Assembly: GCF_032118995.1 (NCBI RefSeq)
Contig: NC_092666.1
Coordinates: forward strand, 6,956,501-7,020,500
DNA from: Asterias amurensis
Taxonomy: Eukaryota > Echinodermata > Asteroidea > Forcipulatida > Asteriidae
Length of the DNA stretch: 64,000 bases
Direction of reading: 5' to 3'
Positions within the stretch are counted from its first letter, which is position 1; each line of letters begins with the position of its first letter. Shown here piece after piece: positions 41,939 to 54,667 of this stretch. A model generated the notes under the pieces. It worked only from the letters and a program-made list of their open reading frames with translations, did no database searches and was not told where the DNA came from. The position numbers and the translations under genes were made by a program.

Positions 41939-44552
41939 TTTATTTATTTATTTATTTTAAATCTTTAGACATACACAATAGTTGCAAGTTGTACAGGGGC
42001 TGTCAAGGCTAAAACAAAAGTATAAAACTGTCATCAAAAGATGTGTAAAACCAGACCCCTGCCAACGATAAAAATATAATTATACAATATAAAAAGGTGA
42101 TTGCACTGAAACATTTAAGAATCACACAATAGAAATCATTAAAACACAACAAAATCAGACTATTGAAAACAAAAAACTACACCCACAACAAAACACCGCA
42201 GCGATAAGAGGAAGGGACAACAATTGAAAATAATAAAAAACATAGAATGGACTAAAAAAAAACAGAAAAAATAAAATTGGCACAGAGTGCACCCTCACAG
42301 ATTCATGCCAACCCACTGGGCTCGAGGACAATGATAGCAGAGAGCCTCCCCAAACACCACCCAAAAAGCACAAAGACCCCTTAGACAATTAAAACCACTA
42401 GCACTTTTAACATACTAAAAATTCCCCCCTCAGCTTCATACGAAAGGACTTGTACCCCTCCAAAATCAAAACATTCCTGGTATCCAAAGTGAGCTCTGAG
42501 AACATTTTAGGAAAGCGAACAATGGTAGAAAATTTATAAGCATCCGTCCTAGGTTTTAGGTGATGAAAAGTGAGCAATTCTGTGTGACGGGAGTTAACTT
42601 TAGACAGATTAGTTAAGTCATTCATAAAACTATACCGAGTGGACATCAACAGTTTTACAATAAAGCAAATGTTTAAAAAAATTCTTCTGTCAGACAGCAA
42701 CATAAGACCCAGAGTCTTCAGTCTTTCTTGATAAGGCTGTTCCATATATGTTTGCCGAAGTATCATCCTGCTGGCTCTGCGCTGTACCGATTAGATTGAT
42801 ATGATGTGTTTTTTACGGTGAACCCACCAGACGGGTGAGCAGTAGTCCAAGATTGGCTGCACAAGAGTCTTGAACAAATGGAGCGATACGCACGAAGGAC
42901 AGTTGCCAGAGATGAGGCGAATCAAACCAATCAGTCTATTACATTTTGAAGTAACAGCCTGCACTTGTAGATCCCAAGATAAGTTACTCTGGAATATACA
43001 GCCTAGAAGCTTGATGGAGTCCACACATTCCAGGGGGGAGTTTCCAAGATTGTATTCTGGTTTGCTCATACGTCGCCAAGTCAACCGTATCGATTTGCAC
43101 TTGTCAGCATTTGAGCGCAAACAGTTCAATTTAGCCCAGTTAACTATAGTGTTTAGGTCCTTCTGAAGTAGAGAATCCGGCGCGTCAGTTGTAACATTTT
43201 TGAACTAAAATGTGTCATCTGCGTACTGTACAAGGTTTGAAGAAAGTTGAAGCTGAAGATCGTTCGCGTACAAAACAAAGAGCAGGGGGCAAAGTACAGA
43301 GCCCTGTGGCACTCCTGAACCGACCGGTAGCCAGTCTGAAGTAAAGCCTTTGTAGACAACTCGTTGCAGGCGGTTTGTTACAAACGACTCAATCCAGTCA
43401 AGAGCAGCACCCTTTATGTTGTAGCAAAGTTGGAGTTTCTTAACAAGAATATCGTGGCTTATAGTGTCAAACGCACGACTGAAATCTAAGGAGATTACAT
43501 CCACTGCAGGTACCCGTGCGTCCAAAGATTGAAGCCATCGAGAACTAGCAGACACCAATGCTGTAGAACAAGACCTCCCAGGAATGAACCCATGTTGCCG
43601 GTCAGCTACAAGTCCGTTGATTTGACAGTGGTCGAGAATTTGACGACACAAGATTTTTTCTAAAAGCTTGCAGATTATTGGAGTCAAAGAAACGGGTCTG
43701 TAATTGATCAAGTTGCTCTTTTCTCCTTTTTTGAAGACGGGCACTACATTAGCACGTTTCCACGCACTTGGAAGACAACCTGAAGCAAGAGTGTAGTTGT
43801 AAAAAGTTGTGAGAACAGGAACAATGGCTGGGGCAGCAAGTTTCAACATTTGGGCGCTAATACCATCAGGTCCATATGCTTTGTGTGCGGAAAGATTCCG
43901 AATCTCAGACGAAACTTGAGTTGAAGTGATGGAAAAACGTTCCAACGGGGGAAATTCCAACGTGGGAGAAGTGACACGGTCCTGGTCGGTGGATCCGGAG
44001 AAAAAACTGGCGAAAAGAGAGTTAAACTCATTTGCAATCCGAGATGGGTCACTTATATTTTCACCATTGATGAAATAAGAATTGGTAGATTGAGAAGATT
44101 TGCGTTTGGACTTCACAAAAGACCAGAAAGTTTTCCGATTATCTCTTTTCTTAAACAAATCAGTTACGAACTCACTGTACGCCCTTTTGGAGAGATTGCG
44201 TACTTTGTTCCTGACAAGTTTAAATTGTTTCCAAGCTGTCTCAGTTCCACTTACACGAGCTCGTTTAAACAACCTTTGCTTCTCAAGGATGAGCCGATGA
44301 AGTTCCTCGGTGATCCAGGGCTTAGCTCTCTTGCTACCTTTTCGGACAGGAACACACTCCTTGACGCAATTGAGGAAGAAATCACTGAACGTATCCCAAG
44401 CATCGTTAATGTCGTTGTAGTCAATCATTCCCCAAGGAACTGCAGCTAGCAAAGTCTGGAAATGAACAAGGTCCGTTTTGTGGTACTGGAAGGTTTCCCT
44501 TACACGACGTGGTAATTTTCTAGGCGACCCGCGAATTAGGGGCCCGCCATCC
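41939..44552 (-). mobile_element. LINE (Jockey/CR1/L2-type) inserted in the C-rich satellite, 5' truncated
   Basis: Minus strand. It holds the C-terminal two thirds of ORF2: a reverse-transcriptase domain, a C-terminal region, a ~470-bp 3' UTR and a (TTTA)n/(TAAA)n tail at 41,939-41,960. The 5' end starts abruptly in satellite, as expected of target-primed insertion. One frame runs the whole way with two in-frame stops (43,205-43,207 and 42,791-42,793), ending at 42,407. A long, nearly intact frame suggests a fairly young copy. The clade assignment is from motif look only. Confidence 0.9.
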
Positions 44553-44569
44553 AGGGGCCAGCCAGACAC
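42407..44569 (-). pseudogene. LINE reverse transcriptase ORF2, two in-frame stops
   Basis: About 716 codons in one frame. It starts with a pre-RT region (residues ~15-190: FSDFFLNCVKECVPV, KTFWSFVKSKRKSS), then reverse-transcriptase blocks NVVPVFKKGEKSNLINYRPV (~275), QHGFIPGRSCSTAL (~325), the first catalytic Asp in VISLDFSRAFDTISHDIL (~360), GVPQGSVLCPLLFVLYANDL (~420) and the catalytic YADD at residue ~450. A TAG follows YADDTF at once; the frame continues with NADKCKSIRLTW, FKTLVQPILDYCSPVWW, a TAA, then SVQRRASRMI. No endonuclease domain is present (5' truncation). The first few residues derive from satellite, so the start Met at 44,569 is not native. Confidence 0.9.
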
Positions 44570-44932
44570 CCCCCCCCCCCCCCCCCCGGGTTAAACATCA
44601 GAGGAACAGCCTGAAACGCAGTTGAAATGACCATAGAGAATTAGGACGATTAACACTATTCTTAATACCAGTATTCAGCTGCCTGACAGAAGTTTTGCTG
44701 CATTGGGCCCGCCCGACACCCCCCCCCCACTTAAGTAAACATCAGAGGAACCACCTCAAACAAAGTTGAAATGACCAATGACACTATTCCCCAAACCAGT
44801 ATCAGCCGCCAGACAAGGTTTTTGCTGCATTGGGCCCGCCAGACTCCTCCTCTCCCAACCCCCAGGTTAAACATCGGAGGAGCCACATAAACCAAGTTGA
44901 AATGACCAATAACACCATTCCCTATACAAAGT
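44553..44932 (+). repeat. C-rich satellite, second locus, right of the LINE
   Basis: Resumes at GGCCAGCCAGACACC, completing the phrase GCTGCATT...GGCCAGCCAGAC broken by the LINE. About three units follow. Confidence 0.9.
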
Positions 44933-45118
44933 TGGGGGGGGAGCAGAGCGTCTGCCAGGCCAAATGCAGCAAAACATTTGTCTGGCGGGTGACACTTTGT
45001 TTTTGGAAAAGTGTTTTTGGTCATTTCCACTCGGTTGCAGGTGGTTCCTCCGATATTATGTCAAAGGGGCGGAGGAGCGGGATGTCTGCAGGCCTAAGCG
45101 GTTTGTCTAGCAGTTCAT
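44933..45118 (-). repeat. C-rich satellite, inverted piece
   Basis: From a G-run at 44,935 the satellite reads in the opposite orientation (AAATGCAGCAAAACATTTGT, TGGTCATTTCCACTCGGTTG, CAGGTGGTTCCTCCG). The array therefore has an internal inversion point at about 44,933. Confidence 0.88.
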
Positions 45119-45349
45119 ACATGTGGATGTAAAGGGTTTTAAACTAGAAAGGGCTTTCAACCTTTTTCAGTTGCTCAGATCTCATGGTGTTATCTCCTTT
45201 CATAAATTTTGAACAAAAGGTTGTATAAACCTAGAGTTTTCAAAGTAGCAGAGTATAGCTTTTGCTCTTTTCAGATTTCCAAAAATTAAATAAAAAATGA
45301 CAAGGGTCGAAAGACAACTCATTTTGCCTTAAAGCATCATTGTACAAAC
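45119..45349. other. Short unique stretch
   Basis: Between the inverted satellite piece and the 2-kb TTAA element. Nothing recognised. Confidence 0.4.
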
Positions 45350-45973
45350 TTAAAGTCACCTGGAAGTAGAATTTTTTTCTTTCAAACATAAGAGTATATA
45401 ATTTTTTTAGTAATTGTTTGTCACAATATATATATGTTAAAAAAATATATAAAGTTGTTTGGGGGGCTGACTCCGCCTACCCCTTTTGTGACGCCATTCG
45501 AGGCAGACTTTGCCTGCAATGCGTATAATAAACACACGTGCAAAGTACATGTACGTCCAAGTCGTGAGTTGCAGACCTGCCAACCTTGTAATTCTTTTTT
45601 GAGTACCACATTATCGCAGCGGCATAAACATGATCGCCCAGTGCACAACGGCATATGGCACAATGCTTACGGTCAGTCAGCAAAAACCATGGACCACTTC
45701 ATTTTAGATGAACCATTCATTTAATGTAATTGTATATCATATTCACACAAAATACAGGCTACTTCATAATAAAAAAAGTTGTATCATGATATCAGTGGTT
45801 ATTTTAGGGGTGGTTGATGTGGCCTTTTCTGACTTTTTGTGATCGTGACCTTAAGTCTGAAAAAAAAATGAAAACGAAATAACCAGTTGACTGCTGGAAC
45901 CATGTTCCAAATGCCTAGATCAAGGATTTAAAACTGAAGGAGTGATTAAAACTGAAGGAGTGAAGGGGCAAAA

Positions 45974-46004
<31 letters not shown>

Positions 46005-47379
46005 CACAAAAAAATTGGCCAGGGGTTTCCCTGCGGGCGGTGAGCCCATTTTGACACATTTCTGATCCATAACATATATTAATTTCATTGACAAGCTCTG
46101 TTGAACAATGTTCCTAAATTATGAGTAACTTACACTCGGAATGCAAATATTATAACTTGGTATCCATCTTTGGTTGCCCAGTAAACGGACAAACGAAAAC
46201 CCACCGTAGAGTTTTCAAGTTCCACTTCAATTCAGGCATGCTTCAATTCATCATTTGTTTCCCTTATCAGGCTTATACAAAGATTACAGGCCATCAAATT
46301 CCCATTATTCTCCCCAAATTCTCGGGAGTTGGGAAAAAATCGTGACGTAAATAATAACATGAATGCTACCTCCTGACCTAAACTGCTGCCGCTCTTTGAG
46401 ATGTCTAAATGTCAAAGTGTGTGTACTGCCGACTGCACACGTGCACTGTGCAAAATGCATTATTTTCCACGTTGAGGAAGAAACATCTTTGGAGCATGCA
46501 TTCTCTTTTTTCCGGGTAGAGGAGTACTTTTTCCCCCATCACTGACACTTCGCCTACGATCGGCGTCCATGTTGCATAATAGATAAACACACGGCGACGC
46601 CGAACGAATTCGAGCCGAACACGTGCGTTGTGTGCATGTACGTGTACATCCATGCATAAGGCTGTACATGTACTATACCAGGTTGACCGAACTGGTATGC
46701 GCCCTTCCCACCCCTTCTGTACGCATTGGTTTATTAGTTTTCCAGCGGGAGTAAGAATTTAAAAAATAATTCTAAGCACAACCTCTTTTTTATCGAAGCG
46801 CATAATGATCACTCAGATGTGGGGTGTGTGGGGTGTTTTTGATCTGTTGTTTTGCACTTGGGGTCGAACGAATAACAGTTGATTAAATTGAGAACAAAAT
46901 TGTCCGTTCGTGCTGCAGTTTTAAAACACCGCGATATAGATTTTGCTTTTTGCGTACGTTCTGCAGAATATCTCGTACCACCGTACTCAGGGGTGAAAAT
47001 GCGTGCATGGTACGCAAAATGCGTACAGGTTGGCAGGTCTGGAGTTGGTACATTTCAAAAAGTGTTTTTCTGCATTCAGCAGCAATACACCTGGTCGGCA
47101 TTGCCGGAAAAAAACATTTTTGTTTGTTTTTAAAAGTACAAACTCACGACTTGGTCCGTACATTTTGCAATTGTGTTTACTCTACGCATTACAGGCAAAG
47201 TCTGCCTCGATTGACGTCACGAACAGCGCCTTCTCGGGTCGGGGTCTACTGTTAAATTTGTAAATAACATAAGAACTGATTTTTTAAAACCTTAGTTAAC
47301 TGATTCACATTCCACTCATCAAAACACATTAGTGACAAAAGCTTTATTTTTAAAAAATACCACTTCCAGGTGACTTTAA
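45350..47379. mobile_element. 2.0-kb non-autonomous TTAA-target DNA transposon, AGTCACCTGGAAGT ends
   Basis: Ends TTAAAGTCACCTGGAAGT and ACTTCCAGGTGACTTTAA are perfect inverses with TTAA at both edges. The inverted similarity extends inward through CGAGGCAGACTTTGCCTG (45,500 and 47,195) and CAGACCTGCCAACC (45,571 and 47,028), so the arms are ~300 bp. Interior: a (T)28 run near 45,972 and unrelated unique sequence; no transposase frame. Short frames sharing LLYALQAKSAS in both arms are mirror readings of the TIRs. Confidence 0.9.
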
Positions 47380-47469
47380 GAGCCCAATAAAACTTCTGCC
47401 CACAAATAAATCACAGAAGATGTTCAACTGCCTCACTGGCTGATGACCATTATGCAATACAAGACCTAC

Positions 47470-47631
47470 CATTGGAACTAGTTGTGGTATTGGCAGTCTG
47501 TTTTTCAGCTGAAGTGCCAGGCGGAACATGTCAGTACTGGGCAGGCCCGCCCACCGTCGCCCACCATGGCTACAACACTGATCATCACCAATGAAGGTAA
47601 GTATTACAGTTCCAACATCAAGAGTACTGTA
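47470..47631 (-). CDS. Candidate coding exon, 54 codons, unidentified minus-strand gene
   Basis: Minus strand: acceptor TTTTTTGTTTACAG at 47,632, 162 nt open in phase 0, donor ATG then GTAGGT at 47,470. Reads YSTLDVGTVILTFIGDDQCC then SHGGRRWAGLPSTDMFRLAL and QLKNRLPIPQLVPM, a mix typical of a folded domain. It joins in phase 0 to the exon at 47,696. On the other strand a start-like ATG (47,566) with its own donor overlaps it; see rejected items. Not recognised. It may or may not belong to the same gene as exons A-C. Confidence 0.45.
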
Positions 47632-47695
47632 CTGTAAACAAAAAAGGTGAAAGCAAATGAGAAAATTGGAAAGAAGTTGTTCAATCTTCACTTAC

Positions 47696-47751
47696 CTTCA
47701 TCCATTGTTGAAATGAACGAGCTTTACCACTGATTGGTGATGTCTTTACCT
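47696..47751 (-). CDS. Candidate coding exon, 18 codons, unidentified minus-strand gene
   Basis: Minus strand: a pyrimidine-rich tract (CTGCTTCTTCTATTCTGTGG) and AG lead to VKTSPISGKARSFQQWMK, ending in phase 0 at a strong donor (ATGAAG then GTAAGTG). It enters with two bases of a split codon, so an upstream exon exists, probably beyond 48 kb. Confidence 0.48.
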
Positions 47752-48114
47752 CTTCCACAGAATAGAAGAAGCAGGCGTGGGTAAACAAAGCACACATCAC
47801 ATATCCGTAGACAACGAAACAGGCCTAGGCCTAGTGTCAATTATTATAAAAAAAAATTTTATAGGTAATACAGCATGTACACAAAACAATGAGATCAACT
47901 GGATTATTATTAGGCCCAAAGAGAAGAAACACAGCACTAGTAACCTTAATAATCAACCACTTGATGATTGGGTACTCCGGAACTTCTGTAACTACGGTAA
48001 AACACTACCATATCGTAACTGGTAAATAACAAACTTTCCCATGCACGCAGCAAACCATCAATGATTGATCATCACACTGATCACGAGCCCCATACTTAAA
48101 AAATACCAATATCC
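47752..48114. other. Unique stretch before segmental copy 2
   Basis: An 82-codon plus-strand frame (47,777-48,025) has no start context or motif to support it. No repeat recognised. The edge of the duplication at 48,115 is only apparent, because copy 1 is cut by the window start. Confidence 0.4.
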
Positions 48115-48511
48115 CATCTTTAGAGATAACAAAAGAAGAAAAGTCCTACTCACTTCTATACTGCACGCACGGGCGAGAATTAACTGGTTGATGGATAAGG
48201 AATAATCTGTAATTTTTAAGGCGATTTCGTGAAATTATTGGAGAACATTGGTGAAGAACAATTGGCGATATAATTTGAATCATAATGAAATTAGCCTGTC
48301 AATAGAGGGCGCTATCAAAGTTCAATTTGTATGACTTTTTCCAATATTTTTGTGCAGAAATCCAGCCTTCTATTTATTTGGTCGTTATCATACAGCATTT
48401 TTCATAATAATGAGCAGTGGAATGTATTGCCTGCCAGGAAATAGACTGGAACGTAGGCCTAATTTCTTTATGCCTGGAAGCACAAACACTTGCTAAGCAC
48501 AGAAAAATAGC

Positions 48512-48897
48512 TTAAAGGCAGTGGACACTATTGGTAATTACTCAAAATAATTATTAGCATAAAACCTTACTTGGTAATGAGTAATGGGGAGAGGTTCGTA
48601 GTATAAAAGATTGTGAGAAACGGCTCCCTCTGAAGTGGGTAGTTTTTGAGAAAGAAGTAATTTTCCACGAATTTGATTTCGAGACCTCAGGTTTAGAATT
48701 TGAGGTCCCGAAATCAAGCATCTGAAAGCACACAATTTTGCGTGACAAGGGTGTTTTTTTCTTTCATAGTTATCTCGCAACTCCGACGACCAATCGAGCC
48801 CAAATTTTCACAGGTTTGTTATTATATGCATATTATGTTGAGATACAGCAAGTGGGAAGACTGGTCTTTGACAATTACCAATAGTGTCCAATGGCTT
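48512..48897 (+). mobile_element. TTAA-target hairpin MITE, copy 2 of the 397 element
   Basis: Same element at the equivalent position of the segmental duplication, with the same degraded 3' end. It was therefore present before the duplication. Confidence 0.85.
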
Positions 48898-48898
48898 C

Positions 48899-50115
48899 TG
48901 GCGACCCCAAAATTTAATGTAAGAAGCGTCACTGCGGTAATGCTTCTCAGATTGTGTTTCTATAGGAACTATTCTTCCCATTATGACAATGAAACTCTGA
49001 AAAACCAGTGGAAAAAAATCTAAGTGGTAAGAAGTACGACAGCTTTGGATAGTACAATGCATCGTTTAAGAAGTACATTTACGTCCGGGTATGGAAAACG
49101 GGGTACCACTTTTTATTCCCTCCCCCCCCCCCCAAATTGAATATAAAAGCATTACCGCAGTAACGCTTCTCGGATTGTATCCCTATTGTATCCTAATTTG
49201 ACTAAATTGTTTCCAGTTGGACCATATTGAACTCTGGAATGCTATAAAACTTTATACATGCGGTGAGGAGTAGGGCCTATAGCAGTTGGATAGTAGGCCC
49301 TACAGTGCAAGTTTTAGATAAAAAAAGTATACTTCGCTTCCTGTTACAAACGCTTGACCCCCCCCCCCCCCCCCCTCCCCGATCATAACACGCATTACCG
49401 CGGTAATGCTTCTCAGATTATATTCCTATTGGGATTATCCTTCCTATTTTTATTCTCCCAAATAATTAAAATGAGAAGCGTTAAAGGGAAGGTACACGTT
49501 TGGTAATTACTCAAAACAATTAACTTAAAAACTGACTTGGTAACGAGCATTGGAGAGCGGTTGTTCATGGTATAAAACATTCTGGGAAACGACTCCCTCC
49601 GAAGTAACGTAATTTTTGAGAAAGGGGTTATTTCTAACTAAAATATTAAAAGACTTCTAGCTAGAAGTATTTTATTCCTAGCTGCAAGCACACCAAATGT
49701 TTTCTCGCAACTTCGATGGCCAATTGAGCCCAAATTATGACAGGCTTGTTATTTTATGCTTATGATGGGATACACCAAGTGAGAATACTGGTCTTTGACA
49801 ATTACCAAACGTGTACAGTGCCTTTATTGCCTCCCAGATTGTATTCCTATAGATAATATTCAACTTTCAAATAATGGGTCAGTAAAAACTTATAACTGCG
49901 GTGAAGCTTAGTAAACAGCTTTAGATAATCGCATTTTGAGAAACATTTCATCTTTTTTGTACATTATGGGGATGAAAAAGGTGTAACAATTTTGAACCCC
50001 TCTCACAAATTGAACATAAGAATCGTTACAGCGGTAACGCTTTCCAGCTTGTATTCCTATATAAAGGGAAAATTCTTTCCATGTTGACACAAATTACACA
50101 GGTTTTTAAAAACGC
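48899..50115 (+). repeat. Diverged tandem array, copy 2
   Basis: Counterpart of the 784-1,995 array. The C-runs differ in length (longer near 49,357), as expected for mononucleotide tracts. Confidence 0.7.
49481..49826 (+). mobile_element. TTAA-target hairpin MITE variant, copy 2
   Basis: Same element as at 1,361-1,706, at the equivalent place in the second segmental copy. Confidence 0.8.
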
Positions 50116-51037
50116 AATCACTTTTTGAAATGTTTTGTTGCAGATTAATTCTATGTTTGAAGTTCTGGCATAAAGAATCGTTAACCAACGGTCTTTAAAA
50201 CAAACACTTCTCAAAACAGATGTTTTACTGTGTACTATCTCTTTAATAAAACTTCCACCGTGCAAAGTTTCAAATCATATCAAAGGAAATTACTGACTGG
50301 GCAAATTGTAAATGATTTTGGGGTGAACAAAGACAAATTCACTGGAGTGGGATACAAACCAAATAACTTAAGGTTTTTCCGGATTTTTTATAGGTTAACA
50401 AATCATAACTCACACAGGCCCCTTTTCCTTTGACATTTTGACAAAACAATGCACGGTTGTTTTACAGGGCAGGGGTATTTCTACTATTTTTTACAATGAT
50501 CAGTCTACATCACACAGTTGTTTCCTGTTTCACATGACCAATGCATTTATTTTACTCAAAAGCCATACTTGTACACTGAATGTTAAGCTCTATTTTTCTC
50601 TGCCTCAATAAACAGCTTTGTTTATTGGTTATCCTTTACAAAACCAATTGTTTGTACTTGATTTCATGAAGATAAATGTAAGTTTGAATGAATAAAAACC
50701 TGGCAACACAAATTGAACATTTTAAAACTTACTATAGCTTAGACCTAATGGCAAAAGAAAACACTTCAAAGTAAAGTGATTGATAATTATGTTAATGAGC
50801 ATTACCAGCAATGACATACGGATACTAAAAATAACATAATGCCAGGGAGCTGATACACAGTCGAGTTATGATAATGCATTAAAGTTAATAAACTGCAAAC
50901 TAAGAAAGCTTAGACGGAAGTTTTACTGAAAATTCATGAAATTTATAAAAATCCATTCATAAATACCCAAGACAGTTTCGCTACTCCTATTGGTTGAGAG
51001 CGCTACACCTGAGGTGTTTAAATGGTTGAGAATGACC

Positions 51038-52358
51038 AGGGCCCAATTTTATGGCTCTGCTTACCGCCGAATTCCGCGCTTACCATCACGATTCCCCGCT
51101 TACGTGCAAGCGCCAAATTTCTGAGGTAGGCTTTTAAGCGTAGAATGCCTAGAAGCGTGGAGTAGGCTTGCGCAAAAGCCAAAATTCGTCGCAAGCCCGT
51201 GAAATACACTTGCCATATACACAGAATTCACTGCTTCCGTAAGCACTGATTCTTTGCTTACGGCAAGCAGAGCCATGATATTGGGCCCAGCTGGAGCTGT
51301 TTATAACCAGCTTTCTTGCTAGCCTTTTAAGCAGAGAATGCATAGAAACGTGGAGTTACCATCACGATTCCCCGCTTACGTGCAAGCGCCAAATTTCTGA
51401 GGTAGGCTTTTAAGCGTAGAATGCTTAGAAACGTGGAGTAGGCATGCGCAAAAGCCAAAATACGCCGCTAACTTGTGAAATACGCTTGCCGTATACACAT
51501 AATTCCCTGCTTCCGTAAGCGCTGATTCTCTGCTTATCGTAAGCAGTGTTATGAAATTGGGCCCAGCTGGAGCTGTTTATAACCGGCTTTATGTGCTAGC
51601 CTTTAAAGCGTAGAATGCCTAGAAACATGGAGTAGGCACGCACAAAAGCCAAAATTTGCCGCTAACCCGTGAAATATGCTTGCTGTATACACAGAATTCC
51701 CTGCTTCCGTAAGCGCTGATTCTCTGCTTATCGTAAGCAGTGCCATGAAATTGGGCCCAGCTGGAGCTGTTTATAACCGGCTTTATGTGCTAGCCTTTAA
51801 AGCGTAGAATGCCTAGAAACATGGAGTTAGGCACGCACAAAAGCCAAAATTTGCCGCTAACCCGTGAAATATGCTTGCTGTATACACAGAATTCCCTGCT
51901 TCGGAGAGCGCTGATTCTCTGCTTACTGTAAGCAGTGCCATGAAATTGGGCCCAGCTGGAGCTGTTTATAACCGGTTTTATGTGCTAGCCTTTCAAGCGT
52001 AGAATGCCTAGAAACGTCATGCGCAAAAGCCAAAATTCGCCGCTAACCAGTGAAATACGCTTGCCGTATACACAGAATTCCCTGCTACCGTAAGCGCTGA
52101 TTCTCTGCCTACCGTAAGCAGTGCCATGAAATTGGGCCCAGCTGGAGCCGTTTATAACCGGATTTCATTGCTAGCCTTTTAAGCGCAGAATGCCTAGAAA
52201 TGTGGAGTAGGCACGCGCAAAAGCCAAAATTTTCCGCTAACCTGTGAAGTACGCTTGCCGTATACACAGAATTCCCTGCTTCGGTAAGCACTGATTCTCT
52301 GCTTACTGTAAGCAGAGCCATGAAATTGGGCCCAGCTGGAGCTGTTTATAACCGGCTG
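51038..52358 (+). repeat. ~190-bp tandem array, copy 2 (one extra unit)
   Basis: Counterpart of 2,919-4,045, longer by about 194 bp. The extra unit lies near 51,590-51,790 and resembles its neighbour closely, as expected from unequal exchange. Confidence 0.88.
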
Positions 52359-53023
52359 GCTTCCGCGTGTCAGGCTTGCACGTACGCCAATATACTCATG
52401 CCAAACACGCAATTCATAGCTTTTAGTAACAGGGCGTAATGTAAGTGCGCACACATATCTATTTCTAAGCGCGCTTTTTAACAAAAGGGCATTACTATTA
52501 ATGGGAATAAAAGATTAGTGACTTGTTCTTAAACGTATGTTGCTGTGCAATAAAGGCCCTCGCCATCTGCTCGGGCCTTTATCACCTGGCAATGACCCTG
52601 CTGGTTTTAAAAGGCCAATAAAGAACTCGTCGCTTCCCTTTTGTTCCCCTATCAAACGTCCATCAATTGAACAGATAAACAGTTCTTGAACTTGGTTCAT
52701 GATCTGCTCTAATGAACATGTTATGAACTGTTTTAGGCATGGTCATTGACTGATCATGAACATTCTTGAAAGTTCATCGAGCCTGATGGGGTTACTGGTT
52801 AAATGCATAGAGCTATATATACATACGTATATACAGCTGTATTGTTTGATGACAATTAGTTAACAACAGGGTGGACCACGTGAAGGTTGTCATCTCCCAC
52901 CCCACAAAAGGGATCGTAATAAATTTGAGTGTGTAACCACTACAACAATTGCTTATTTGTAATGTTACCCCTCTCTGAAAATTATTTATCACTATTATTT
53001 TATATTGTTATTATAATATAAAA

Positions 53024-54302
53024 TCTTGTTAATGAGTACTCTACTCTGCTAAGACAATGCCATGACCTTTGTAATTATTAAACCTTGTTAATGAGTACTC
53101 TATACAGCTAAGACAATGTCATGACCTTTGTAATTATAAAACCTTGTCAATGAGTACTCTATACAGCTAAGACAATGTCATTACCTTTGTAATTAGAAAA
53201 ACCTTGTTAATGAGTACTCTATACAGATAATGTCATGACCTTTGAAATTATTCAACCTTGTTAATGAGTACTCTATACAGCTAAACAATGTCAATAGCTG
53301 TGTAACTAAATAACCTCGTTAATGAGTACCCTATGACATTGTCAACACCTTTGTAGTTTAATCACCTCGTTAATGAGTACTCTATGACAATGTCATTCCC
53401 TTTGTAATTAATTAACCTCGTTAATGAGTACTCTATGACATTGTCATTCCCTTTGTAATTAAATAACCTCGTTAATGAGTACTCTATGACATTGTCATTC
53501 CCTTTGTAATTAATTAACCTCGTTAATGAGTACTCTATGACATTGTCATTCCCTTTGTAATTAAATAACCTCGTTAATGAGTACCCTATGACATTGTCAA
53601 TACCTTTGTAATTAAATCATCTCATTGGTGAGTACTCTATGACATTGCCATTCCCTTTGTAATTAATTAACCTCGTTAATGAGTTCTCTATGACATTGTC
53701 ATCACCTTTGTAATTAATATAACCTCGTTAATGAGTACTCTATGACATTGTCAATACCTTTGTAATTAAATCATCTCATTGGTGAGTACTCTATGACATT
53801 GCCGTTCCCTTTGTAATTATTTAACCTCGTTAATGAGTTCTCTATGACATTGTCATCACCTTTGTAATTATATAACCTCGTTAATGAGTACTCTATGACA
53901 TTGTCATTCCCTTTGTAATTAATTAACCTTGTTAATGAGTATTCTATGACATTGTCATCACCTTTGTTATTAATTTACCTCGTTAATGAGTACCCTATGA
54001 CATTGTCAATACCTTTGTAATTAAATCACCTCTTTAATGAGTACTATATGACATTGTCATGACCTTTGTAATTAAATAACCTCGTTAATGAGTACTCTGT
54101 GACATTATCATTCCCTTTGTAATTAATTAACCTCGTTAATGAGTACTCTATGACATTGTCATAACCTTTGTAATTAAATAACCTCGTTAATGAGTACTCT
54201 ATGACATTGTCATTCCCTTTGTAATTAAATAACCTTGTTAATGAGTACCCTATGACATTGTCATGACCCTTGTACTTAAATAAACTCGTTTAATGAGTAC
54301 TC
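53024..54302 (+). repeat. 51-bp minisatellite, copy 2, with longer leading units
   Basis: Same unit as at 4,711-5,860. The first units are about 59 bp because they carry an added ACAGCTAAG segment (53,040-53,290). In copy 1 only a remnant of this type (CTGCTAAGAC at 4,732) remains, so copy 1 lost leading units or copy 2 gained them. Confidence 0.92.
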
Positions 54303-54667
54303 TTAACCAACCTCCATTTTCACACGACACAATGGCATGACCTTTCACATTAAAAGCTTTATTCAGAGTTACCAACAACAAAGTATGGTGGCCACCGTGT
54401 AAGCTACCCCAGAACAAATACCATGTAAACAATTAGACTTATAAATAATTGATAGACAGAATGACACATTACAAAAGTTACATTTTATATTTGATTCATT
54501 ATTCAAATTAAGTAGTAACAATACAAAACTTAATGTCTAATAAACACTCAAACAAACTCATTAAAACAAATTCTCTTTTTATTTGTTATGAATTTACTAT
54601 AAATAAAATTATGTTGTTTCGTATTTTGTAATTAGCAAACTGCATTACAAATTAACTTAACTTGTTT

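Noticed and set aside
44090-44449. 119-codon plus-strand frame
   Set aside because: It is the antisense shadow of the LINE reverse-transcriptase frame.
47566-47596. Plus-strand first exon MATTLIITNEG followed by GTAAGT, with a good Kozak context
   Set aside because: It overlaps a longer minus-strand exon candidate with matching phases to a neighbour, and no plus-strand partner exon is visible. Kept only as an alternative.
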